Shown piece by piece: positions 7,801 to 13,839 of a DNA stretch of 15,492 nucleotides. How positions within the stretch are numbered: the first letter of the stretch is position 1; the number at the start of each line of letters is the position of its first letter. The DNA lies in contig JANWKX010000134.1 in the NCBI GenBank assembly GCA_025451145.1, positions 1-15,492 on the forward strand, given 5' to 3'. Source of the DNA: Vampirovibrionales bacterium. Lineage in GTDB: Bacteria > Cyanobacteriota > Vampirovibrionia > Vampirovibrionales > JAGQHJ01. Under the pieces are notes generated by a model that saw only the letters and a program-made list of their open reading frames with translations, made no database searches and had not been told where the DNA came from. Both the position numbers and the translations under genes were made by a program.

Positions 7801-8401
7801 GTGTCACGCGAGCTTCCAATTCCGCCAGCAGAATCGAAAAGCGTTCAATGCTACCGGACACCGATTCCAGCTCTTTTTGAGCCTGATCGATTTTACGATC
7901 AAACTCGGCCACGCCTGCGATTTCATCAATAATTTTTCGCCGTTCCATGGGCGTCATATTGATAATGCCAGTGACATCCCCTTGCATTAAGACGTTATAG
8001 CCTCCCGGAGAAATGTTATGCTGAGAGAGCCTGTCATGAATTTCCGATAGGGTCCTGACCTTCCCATTCAGGTAATAGGTACTGCCGTAACCGGATTGCC
8101 CATTGTCTTTGATTCGGCGGGTCACGACGATTTTTTCATCCGTTTCGGAATCAGAATTCCCAAATAAGATGCTGACACTAGCTTCTCGTCGTTTTGAAAG
8201 GTTGTTAATCAGGTCTGTAAGTTTTTCGGCACGCATGGTTCTTGACGAGGATAAGCCAAGGCAGAACAAGATACTGTCAATAATATTGCTTTTCCCAGAA
8301 CCATTGGGACCGGAAATGGTGGTAAATCCTTCTTCAAACGGAATCACCGTCTTGTTTGAAAAGGATTTGAAATTATCGATTTCAATCTGTTGAATATGCA
8401 T
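4886..8401 (-). CDS. smc: Chromosome segregation protein SMC
   Basis: A 1171-residue SMC ATPase, full length for the family and core of the bacterial condensin. The N-terminal head has Walker A GPNGSGKS (31-38) and the Q-loop Gln140 (MQGDV). Two long coiled-coil arms (about 170-510 and 665-1030) flank a hinge at about 515-660 (GIKGIHGTL to GAMTGGSQ). The C-terminal head has the ABC signature MSGGEKSLTAL (1078-1088) and Walker B PFYAFDEVD (1101-1109) with catalytic Glu1107. The signature has Met and Ser where many SMCs have Leu and Ala. The Walker B wording FDEVDMFLDG is the form I associate with cyanobacteria and relatives. The ATG at 8399-8401 begins immediately before strand 1 of the head; its Shine-Dalgarno is poor. 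It leads the smc-scpA-scpB cluster. Confidence 0.97.
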   Translation of the reverse strand: MHIQQIEIDNFKSFSNKTVIPFEEGFTTISGPNGSGKSNIIDSILFCLGLSSSRTMRAEKLTDLINNLSKRREASVSILFGNSDSETDEKIVVTRRIKDNGQSGYGSTYYLNGKVRTLSEIHDRLSQHNISPGGYNVLMQGDVTGIINMTPMERRKIIDEIAGVAEFDRKIDQAQKELESVSGSIERFSILLAELEARVTQLAQERDQALKYQKLKDEKHRFESLFLSAKYLGLKQAIEAAEQNIILSRKQRTTLNQQLQQMEAQILQTREALNKIANEVKRKGEDQQIALKKQIEGLKGAISRKKDSILFSQEKKQEHAKQFERAQEEIARLKTTIEDSNTTLELFQQQEQEIQTKLQAEQAHLNEKQDAIAQLMNATGELGERRNNIRTQLTQVEDGFSETKRQKLDLEAAYERQQRELDYQASRLSQSGARKAEIDATFKPLEKWLQDAQLEKQAFESQVQQQQLEVAKLRVAFNTTSGDLNKLHREYTQLEAQKRAYEEVNMGRAVDTILNSGIKGIHGTLTQLAQVDEEFSLALEIALGGRMRSIVVDNDHVAQEGIELLQRTRAGRATFLPLNKMRESQFLPLLPNDDGIIDYAFNLIDFDSEYQNIFAYALGDTVIVENMAVARKYLRKYRMVTLDGSLLEKTGAMTGGSQSAQAGGKLSSGKSDQQLQTLREQLEAKEEEQTRLEKRVTSGELKLDALKEDFNQFLTEFQRKQMELEALKRELQQIGVSDTSDDNLDELKAQLAQLEADQKVLIHKLETDEAQVETLKQTLNEIDAQLPTEQLDNLKADIESIEFQIRAYETQIRNIQADIHTKNLEKGFQEKGIQSYHDQMQQIKTNNETLDKEVRQMQEEIQLIGKQIASLESQTGELDEELKRLQEERDKVQHQLIEEEQQKHQLSRDIALIEEQILSCQARQKELQPQIAAVALELQEAGINPQEVQSENIPEFEEIQKNIQKLDRQMEAMGPVNMRAIQDYDEVMARNQELTEKIETLSREKEDLGIKISGYSELKLNAFITAFENVDNNFKEIFAELSDGEGHLVLTNPIDPLSGGLTIEARPRGKKMLRLEAMSGGEKSLTALAFVFSFQRYMPAPFYAFDEVDMFLDGINAEKLAHMVKKQSSAAQFIVVSLRKPMLQHSDRTVGVTQKRDGISKVAGVLLQDAS

Positions 8402-8499
8402 ACTTCGCTAGAGTTGTCTCTCTATCCACACAAAGTGCCAACGGTGATCCCCGAAATCCTGGATGCGTCTCTCTCAAAAGTTGGGCAATGATAAACTTC

Positions 8500-8529
8500 A
8501 TTATAACTTAGAGACAGCCGAAAGGCCAA
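8500..8529 (-). promoter_or_regulatory. Candidate promoter for smc-scpA-scpB
   Basis: On the minus strand TTGGCC (8524-8529) is followed by 18 nt and a perfect TATAAT (8500-8505). The predicted start near 8493 gives a leader of about 90 nt before smc. It lies in the 201-nt gap after the response-regulator gene, so the condensin genes are probably transcribed separately from the signalling operon. A weak 6-bp hairpin (8533-8538 with 8543-8548) sits just upstream and lacks a T tract; no convincing terminator for the response-regulator operon is seen. Confidence 0.55.
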
Positions 8530-8602
8530 ACATAAAGGAAAACCTTTACATTTGCGGGCCTAAATCCGCTTGGCATGTTATTGTTCTCTGGCAGATTCGC
8601 CA

Positions 8603-9571
8603 TTAAGCCGTTTCATTAATGTAAAGCGGCTTATTTTCATGAGGCGTGCCTTCCAGGTAGTGAAGCAGAATGAATTCTGTACGCTTGTTTTTCGCCAGAT
8701 TAATAATTACCCTGTCCGTCAGGCGATGAATCAGGTAGATTCCTCGGCCATGGGTATCCATAAGGGATTTCCCCGATATATTGCGCTCCAGCCAGAACAA
8801 GATTTCATCGGCGGTCATCGTCCCCCCTTTATCACAGATGGAGACGCCCAGCTTTTCATCATCCCGGCCGTAGGTAATAGAGACGGTTTCTTCAGAGGTT
8901 AAGGCCTCAATGACTTCCCCCTTTTCATATCGCAACGACCCATCCGGAAGCTTTGCCGAATGGTAAACGGCATTGGTAATGGCTTCAACCATCACAACAG
9001 CCAATGCATCAATTTCTGGCACCTGATGGGACTCAAAGAATTGCTGTAGCTCGGCTTGGGCCGCCATAATGCCATGACTGGAATGGATTTCGATTTGCTT
9101 GAAAAGACTGGGGTTATCCAGATATTTCTCCAAGCCGAAAGCTTGCTCTGGGAGCAGTAAATTGTCAACCACCGCCGAGAATTCAGGGAAGTTGAAAGGC
9201 GCTGTTTTGACAATAATGTTATACACTTTTTCGGTCTTGGCCATTTCAATGTAGCTGTCCAAATCATAGGCGGTGATTAAGGCGCGTTTAATGCCGGGCT
9301 GAATGTGCGCAGCTTCCTGGAGAATATAAAACCCATCCTGATCGGGGAGGTTGATATCGGTAATAATCAGATCGTAAGGGTGCTCTTTAAGCAGTTCAAT
9401 GGCAGCATCGGCTGTAGAAGCCTCTTCGACTTCAAGCTGATAGTCGGCTTGATGGTAGTTTAACAGGTATTCTTTCAGGTTATCCCGAATGGTGCTGTCA
9501 TCATCCACCATCAAAAGCCGGTAGGTTTTGGCGATTTTGGAGTCCATTGGCTCAGCCAACATACTGTTCAT
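8603..9571 (-). CDS. Response regulator with RsbW-like ATPase (anti-sigma/serine kinase) output domain
   Basis: A 322-residue two-domain protein. The N-terminal receiver (about 16-140) is intact: acidic residues DDD at 23-25, phosphoacceptor Asp72 (IITDINLP), Thr100 and Lys122. The C-terminal half (about 165-310) is a GHKL ATPase of the RsbW/SpoIIAB (HATPase_c_2) type: N-box EAITNAVYHSA (196-206), G1 CDKGG (246-250), and HGRGI (274-278). RsbW-type proteins bind sigma factors or phosphorylate STAS antagonists; there is no DNA-binding domain. It overlaps the upstream histidine kinase by ATGA, so the kinase is the likely phosphodonor. The ATG at 9569-9571 has AAAGGA 6 nt upstream; in-frame ATGs at 9562 and 9547 are less well placed. 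The inferred role is a phosphorylation-switched anti-sigma factor or serine kinase; the sigma factor at the head of the same gene string is a candidate target. Confidence 0.9.
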   Translation of the reverse strand: MNSMLAEPMDSKIAKTYRLLMVDDDSTIRDNLKEYLLNYHQADYQLEVEEASTADAAIELLKEHPYDLIITDINLPDQDGFYILQEAAHIQPGIKRALITAYDLDSYIEMAKTEKVYNIIVKTAPFNFPEFSAVVDNLLLPEQAFGLEKYLDNPSLFKQIEIHSSHGIMAAQAELQQFFESHQVPEIDALAVVMVEAITNAVYHSAKLPDGSLRYEKGEVIEALTSEETVSITYGRDDEKLGVSICDKGGTMTADEILFWLERNISGKSLMDTHGRGIYLIHRLTDRVIINLAKNKRTEFILLHYLEGTPHENKPLYINETA

Positions 9572-10665
9572 AAGGAGTCCTTTAAGGGGGCCGCTTGTGG
9601 CAATCGAATCTGGAAACAGGCTCCTGAGTCAGGTTTATTATAAACTGAAAAGCTTCCCCCATGCTCTCGTATAATCTGTTGACTTATACTCAGTCCAAGC
9701 CCATTGCCGGTTCTAGGCTTCGTCGTGAGAAACGGGGAAAAAATCTTATCCAAAATCTCAGCAGGAATGCCGGGGCCGTTGTCCTCCACTTCCAGAAGAA
9801 CAAAGGGCGGCTCAACTTGCTCTCTAATCCAAACGGTTCCTTTCCCTTGAGTGGCTTCATGGGCATTTTTGAGTAAGTTGTACAGGATTTGCTCGATTTT
9901 TAGGGGATCGCACAGGATCATGGAGGAGGTTTTTAAAGGCTCCAGGCAGAGGGTCATCTGATGAAAGATCGATTGTTGTTTGAGTTGATTCAGAATTTGT
10001 TTAACCATCCGATTGACTTGGTAGGGCCTGAGAATCATTTGATTGGGCTTGCTGTAGGCCAAAATCTCCTGGCAAAGATGGGCCGCTTTTGCCGTGGACT
10101 GGATAATTTTATGGATCTCTTTATCAACCTTGTCGACTGTCTCTCGGAGAGGTTCAGAAGCAGAGTGCTCATCAGGAATCTGTTTTTTGAGTTTTTTAAG
10201 TGACATGCCAGCGAGTTGACAGTCCATCGAGATACTGGCAAGAGGATTATTCATCTCATGGGCCATTTCGGTCATCATTTGTCCCAGATTGGCCAACTTG
10301 CGGTGCCGAATTAAATCTGTTTGCATTTCCACAAAATCAATGGTCATGGCCGCCGAAGGAATCATCCAGAGGAGAAGCCAATCTTGATCTTGGGAAAGTT
10401 CACTTGTCATGGGGGAAAACATGAACCCTTGCTCCCCCAGGAGATAGTAAAAAGGCTTTTGGGCCAGTACCAGGTCCCGAAAATGCGGCCAATCTTTTGA
10501 CGCCAGCATAATACCGCCGATTTCAATACTGTCTCCCAAAAAGGTCATGGCCAAGGCATTGGCCCAAATTAAAAGGCCATTTAAATCAATGACAACAGCA
10601 CCAAGGGGTGCTGAGGCTAAGAGATTGCCGATAAATCCTGGAAATGACGATTCAGGTTTTGTCAT
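9568..10665 (-). CDS. Soluble PAS-domain sensor histidine kinase
   Basis: A 365-residue cytoplasmic histidine kinase with no membrane segment. Residues about 10-120 look like a PAS sensor (SAPLGAVVIDLNGLLIWAN). The dimerisation domain carries His136 in MAHEMNNPLAS, of the NtrB/ZraS-like wording. The ATPase domain has the N box LYNLLKNAHEA (261-271), G1 DNGPGI (295-300), F box FSPFLTTK (309-316) and G2 GNGLGLSI (320-327), all intact. It starts 14 nt inside the end of the preceding unrecognised gene and ends in an ATGA overlap with the response regulator, so the pair is translationally coupled. No good Shine-Dalgarno precedes the ATG at 10663-10665. The signal it senses is unknown; with no transmembrane part it is presumably internal or delivered by a partner. 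Confidence 0.93.
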   Translation of the reverse strand: MTKPESSFPGFIGNLLASAPLGAVVIDLNGLLIWANALAMTFLGDSIEIGGIMLASKDWPHFRDLVLAQKPFYYLLGEQGFMFSPMTSELSQDQDWLLLWMIPSAAMTIDFVEMQTDLIRHRKLANLGQMMTEMAHEMNNPLASISMDCQLAGMSLKKLKKQIPDEHSASEPLRETVDKVDKEIHKIIQSTAKAAHLCQEILAYSKPNQMILRPYQVNRMVKQILNQLKQQSIFHQMTLCLEPLKTSSMILCDPLKIEQILYNLLKNAHEATQGKGTVWIREQVEPPFVLLEVEDNGPGIPAEILDKIFSPFLTTKPRTGNGLGLSISQQIIREHGGSFSVYNKPDSGACFQIRLPQAAPLKDSL

Positions 10666-11530
10666 GGGGTGAGTCCATCATGGGGAGAATGGTTTGCAAG
10701 GTCTTATTAGGCAGTTTAGCCGATTGCCCAATAATGAGGTAGACCGGAGTTGGCTTGGTCTTGTCGTCGTCCGAAAATGCCGTCATTTTGGGTTGGCAGT
10801 GGAGGACACCGTTTTCACCGGGGGTAATGGCTTGGTATGCGGTCAGGTGCATTCGATCATAAATCCGAAGCAGTTGAATATCGCTTGGTCTAAGCTGTGA
10901 TTTTTCCGCCAGCGCTTTGCGAAAACGAAATTGTGTTTCTGGCGAAAACTGTTGCGGAGGGATCGGCTTTCGGTGAATGGGAAGGGCTTGCAGTTGTTTG
11001 GGTAAGACGAAGGAGCGAGGCTTTCTGAGAAGCGTCACAGGATGAGCAAGGGTCTTTTTCAATCGGGTGATTGGAATACTTTGGCTCGATTTAAGTTTGA
11101 GTAGTTCAAAATGGCCTATTTTATCTCCTTTAGCCTTATCAAATTGGGGAATGGCAAGCTTGGTAGAGGTGATGTCAAAACGTAATTTTGGAATAGCGTA
11201 AGCATTGACTTGCGATCCAGTAGGCTTGAGGCCTGAATGGCATGAAACTTTTAAGGTTAAAGGGGCGATAAGGGCATGGGTGCTTTGCCGAATGAGATGA
11301 TAGGGAAGTGCTTGTGCTCCCATTTGTAGGGCAACCGGATGACAGACACTGATATCAGGGATCAGCTGTCCCCCATAGACGTTTGGCTTATCTTCAACCT
11401 TCAGGTCATGGGTGATGGCCTTAAGGTCTAAGTGGATGTTTTGGCATTGGACCTGAAAGGATCGGCGCCAAAACTGTGCAAAAAAGGTTTGGGCTAGTTG
11501 GTAGCCACTTTTAATCCAGCTTCTTGGCAT
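10652..11530 (-). CDS. Unrecognised basic protein in the sigma-factor/two-component operon
   Basis: A 292-residue protein that I do not recognise. It is rich in Lys, Pro, Gln and His and poor in acidic residues over residues 75-215. It shows no signal peptide and no membrane helix. Residues about 25-130 alternate polar and hydrophobic residues in a way that suggests beta strands (NIHLDLKAI, LTLKVSCH, KLRFDITSTKLAIP), a weak resemblance to lipid-binding beta-rich domains such as DUF2993. Residues 195-250 (RFRKALAEKSQLRPSDIQLLRIYDR) form a more compact, probably helical part. It overlaps the upstream gene by 37 nt and the histidine kinase by 14 nt, so it is very likely co-translated with them. 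No other start was found downstream near the N-terminus. The tight linkage suggests a part in the same signalling circuit, but its function is not known. Confidence 0.75.
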   Translation of the reverse strand: MPRSWIKSGYQLAQTFFAQFWRRSFQVQCQNIHLDLKAITHDLKVEDKPNVYGGQLIPDISVCHPVALQMGAQALPYHLIRQSTHALIAPLTLKVSCHSGLKPTGSQVNAYAIPKLRFDITSTKLAIPQFDKAKGDKIGHFELLKLKSSQSIPITRLKKTLAHPVTLLRKPRSFVLPKQLQALPIHRKPIPPQQFSPETQFRFRKALAEKSQLRPSDIQLLRIYDRMHLTAYQAITPGENGVLHCQPKMTAFSDDDKTKPTPVYLIIGQSAKLPNKTLQTILPMMDSPHDKT

Positions 11531-12135
11531 AACATGTTTAAGGCCTTCTCAACGCGTTTCAAGGGTTCCAAGGGGTCCATCAGTTTCCCGGATTCAAGGA
11601 GGATTTTATAGGCATTGCTGTTCTCAAAATCAGAGAGGGTCACAGGGGTGCTTTTATCCGGCAGTGATTTGACAGCCCCTGAACTGGCGGGTTCTTGGCT
11701 ACTATCTTGACCCATTTGAACACGGATGGGAGCGCTCTCAATGGTTAATTGGAGGAGAATCTCGTTATTGGAAACCACTTCATAGTTTTGTGCCGTATTG
11801 TTTAGGGGCGGCGATTTGGTTTCTGTCAGCCGGACCACCTCAAAGTCCTTTAAGCTGTTTTCCTTGAGCAAGAAACTATCATCATTCACAATTAACAGTT
11901 GCGGTTGTGACTCCAGGCTTTTCAAAAGGGTTTCCAGAATGACTTCGTTCTTGACATGGTGGCTTAAGGCAGAACCATAAAGTATTTGTTGGATTTTGCT
12001 GGGCTGAACCGGCTCCGTATAACGAAATTCCAAGGGCAAGCCTCGTTTATCCACAACCATGACCCCGCCGATATAAGCACTGGGGGTGGGGTTAATCACC
12101 AATAGGTATCCAATGCGGGCATCTGAGGATTTCAT
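11494..12135 (-). CDS. Unrecognised protein following the sigma factor
   Basis: A 213-residue protein with no family that I can name. The first 90 residues look like a conserved globular domain (IGYLLVINPTPSAYIGGVMV, then a DKRGLPLEFRYTEPV segment and QILYGSAL), predicted alpha/beta, ending in LLIVNDDSFLL. Residues 105-170 are polar and Ser/Pro-rich and probably disordered, and 170-213 is helical. The start is the ATG at 12133-12135, which overlaps the sigma-factor stop as ATGA. An open frame extends upstream to 12186 but lies inside the sigma gene. The coupling to a sigma factor makes an anti-sigma factor or a sigma-associated adaptor possible, but no FlgM-like sequence is visible. No signal peptide or membrane segment is seen. 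Confidence 0.8.
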   Translation of the reverse strand: MKSSDARIGYLLVINPTPSAYIGGVMVVDKRGLPLEFRYTEPVQPSKIQQILYGSALSHHVKNEVILETLLKSLESQPQLLIVNDDSFLLKENSLKDFEVVRLTETKSPPLNNTAQNYEVVSNNEILLQLTIESAPIRVQMGQDSSQEPASSGAVKSLPDKSTPVTLSDFENSNAYKILLESGKLMDPLEPLKRVEKALNMLCQEAGLKVATN

Positions 12136-12938
12136 TGACTTAAGGCGCTCCGGAGTCTCAGGATGGCTTGGGCATGAAGCTGGCATACCCGTGATTCAGA
12201 CACGCTGATCACTTCTCCGATTTCTTTTAAGGTCATATTTTCGTGATAGTACAAGGCAATCAATAGCTTTTCACGTTCGGGGAGTTTGCCAATGGCTTCT
12301 GCCAGGCGCCGTTTCAGCTCATTGGCCTCCAATTCTGCTTGAGGATCCGGGCTGTTTTTATCTTCAACCAAATCCATAAGCGAGGCGCTATTGCCGGAAG
12401 TTTCATCGCCCCGAGACTCATCCAGTGAGATCAAGAGGTTATTGCTTTCGGCCAACACGGTTTTCAGTTTTGCCTTTGAAATGCCAAGCTCATCGGCGAG
12501 TTCATCTTCGGTGGGCGTTCTTCCCAGTTTTTCTTCCAAACGAACCATGGCATCCTGAACATCCTTGGTCCGCTTGCGGACCCCCCTAGGGACCCAATCC
12601 TGAAACCGTAATTGGTCAATAATGGCTCCTCGAATCCGAGTGACGGCATAGGTCTCAAACTTAAGACCGCGGGAGAGATCGTAACGCTCGACGGCTTCCA
12701 TTAAACCCATGGTGCCATAACTGATGAGATCTTCCTGGGCGATACTGACAGGGAGTGAAATTGGGAGCCTACTCACGACATAACGAACCAGGTGAAGGTA
12801 TTTTAAAATCAGTTTTTCGCGCAGTTGGGGGTTCCCTGGCTGCGATTTATATTGTTGCCAAATCTGGTAAGTTTCCAGATCCCCGGCCCCTTGTTGGGAG
12901 TTGGATCGTTTTGGAATCGGCTTTGAGACCTCAGACAT
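12132..12938 (-). CDS. fliA: FliA/WhiG-type RNA polymerase sigma factor (sigma-28 class)
   Basis: A 268-residue group 3 sigma factor. Region 2 (about 43-112) contains DLISYGTMGLMEAVERYD and the characteristic KFETYAVTRIRGAIIDQLR. DWVPR follows at 114-118 and leads into region 3 (about 122-165). Region 4 (about 207-266) has a helix-turn-helix with LTLKEIGEV-like wording (MTLKEIGEVISVSESRVCQLH). FliA directs late flagellar and chemotaxis genes; WhiG directs sporulation genes in actinomycetes, and sequence alone does not separate the two. Length is slightly above typical FliA, with a 20-residue polar N-terminal tail. The ATG at 12936-12938 has GAAGG 7 nt upstream. It heads a five-gene string ending in an RsbW-like response regulator. 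SigB/SigF-type identity is less likely given the DWVPR and FETYA motifs. Confidence 0.9.
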   Translation of the reverse strand: MSEVSKPIPKRSNSQQGAGDLETYQIWQQYKSQPGNPQLREKLILKYLHLVRYVVSRLPISLPVSIAQEDLISYGTMGLMEAVERYDLSRGLKFETYAVTRIRGAIIDQLRFQDWVPRGVRKRTKDVQDAMVRLEEKLGRTPTEDELADELGISKAKLKTVLAESNNLLISLDESRGDETSGNSASLMDLVEDKNSPDPQAELEANELKRRLAEAIGKLPEREKLLIALYYHENMTLKEIGEVISVSESRVCQLHAQAILRLRSALSQ

Positions 12939-13062
12939 TTACAAACCTTCACAACACGGTTGTCTAAGACTGCGCTTATAATAAAGTAACTGTACCGGAT
13001 CATGCTGGAAAGCGGCTCCCATAGGCACAGTATTTTTATTCGAGATAAGTATGAAGTAGGAC
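12939..13062. promoter_or_regulatory. Divergent intergenic region with a TATAAT core
   Basis: The gap between the sigma-factor operon and the plus-strand gene holds TTATAATAAAG at 12976-12986. It gives TATAAT at 12977-12982 on the plus strand and TATTAT at 12978-12983 on the minus strand, so the same A/T core could serve either or both directions. I cannot see a good -35 for either. For the sigma gene the leader would be about 30 nt, for the plus-strand gene about 75 nt. No sigma-28 consensus (TAAA with GCCGATAA) is visible, so autoregulation by this sigma factor is not supported. An ATG AAG TAG minimal frame at 13051-13059 sits directly before the downstream start. Confidence 0.35.
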
Positions 13063-13692
13063 ATGACGGATCTCATCGAAAATCCATTGCAATGTCAGGT
13101 TGATCGAGCTTGGGTGGAACAGGACTGGTTTAAACGACAGTCGTCTAAAGTCTTGATATTTTATGGGTATCCTTTGATCCGAAAATGGACCAAAACCTTT
13201 AAATCGCCCTCTTTATTGGTGATTTGTGAAAAACCCATAGATTTGACCCCATGGCAAAAACAATTCAAAGCCCGTTCAACCCACTGGATGCCTTTATCGG
13301 ATGCCATTCGCCAGGTTGGAGAAGACCATGGGTGTTATGAACTGGTTGTTGTTCTGCAAAAAGAACTCTCTCAGGAGGAGTTTTTAAGTCTTTCAGCCCT
13401 ACTCTGTAAAGGGGGCGCTTTTCTGTTATACACCCGTAATCTTCATCAACAATGGTCGGCATGGCAAACTTTTTTGGATAAAGCCGATTTGGTGCAGTTG
13501 TTTCCCACCGGGTTTCATCCGACGGGAGCAGTTGCATGGTGGCCTTTTTTGCACCCATGGTGCGCGTCATTGGGTCTGGTGATTGAATTCTTGATGACCT
13601 TTTTCCCAGGTCGCTATCCTTTGGGCTTGTACTGGGGCAAATGTTGGGTGGTTTCAGGACTGAAACGCGATGATATCACGCTTCTATCCTAG
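13063..13692 (+). CDS. Unrecognised protein, possibly a decayed SAM-methyltransferase fold
   Basis: A 209-residue protein without a family I can name. Its layout resembles a class I methyltransferase: a strand VLIFYGYP (30-37) where motif I should be, a strand ending in an acidic residue (LLVICEKP, 51-58), YELVVVL (92-98) as strand 4, then CKGGAFLLYTR (115-125) as strand 5, and a C-terminal EFLMTFFPGRYPLGLYWGKCW segment split between positions 175 and 195. The glycine-rich SAM loop is absent, so activity is doubtful. It is rich in Trp and hydrophobic residues, but no stretch is a convincing membrane helix. The ATG at 13063 has only AGGA one base upstream, so the start is uncertain; an earlier in-frame ATG is followed at once by a stop. 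It is divergent from the sigma-factor operon. Confidence 0.7.
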   Translation: MTDLIENPLQCQVDRAWVEQDWFKRQSSKVLIFYGYPLIRKWTKTFKSPSLLVICEKPIDLTPWQKQFKARSTHWMPLSDAIRQVGEDHGCYELVVVLQKELSQEEFLSLSALLCKGGAFLLYTRNLHQQWSAWQTFLDKADLVQLFPTGFHPTGAVAWWPFLHPWCASLGLVIEFLMTFFPGRYPLGLYWGKCWVVSGLKRDDITLLS

Positions 13693-13732
13693 CGGATGTT
13701 AAGAAAAATAAACGGGCTCAACAGCGTTTACT

Positions 13733-13738
13733 TATAAT
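13733..13738 (+). promoter_or_regulatory. Possible -10 box upstream of the helical protein gene
   Basis: A perfect TATAAT lies 102 nt before the ATG at 13840, without a recognisable -35 at the usual distance. CGTTTAC (13725-13731) just before it is complementary to GTAAACG (13803-13809), so the leader could fold or bind a regulator. This rests on short matches only. Confidence 0.28.
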
Positions 13739-13839
13739 AACGTTAATCTTAAAAAACAGTGATTTACAGCAATGAGTTAGCCATTGTAATCTACTACAGA
13801 GTGTAAACGGGTTGAGACTAAAGGCAGTTTGGGGTATTC

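Noticed and set aside
8533..8548. TAAAGG/CCTTTA hairpin as terminator of the response-regulator operon
   Set aside because: Only 6 A/T-rich base pairs and no T tract on the relevant strand.
12136..12186. Longer start for the gene after the sigma factor
   Set aside because: The extension lies in the sigma-factor coding region and the ATGA overlap at 12132-12135 is the usual coupled start.
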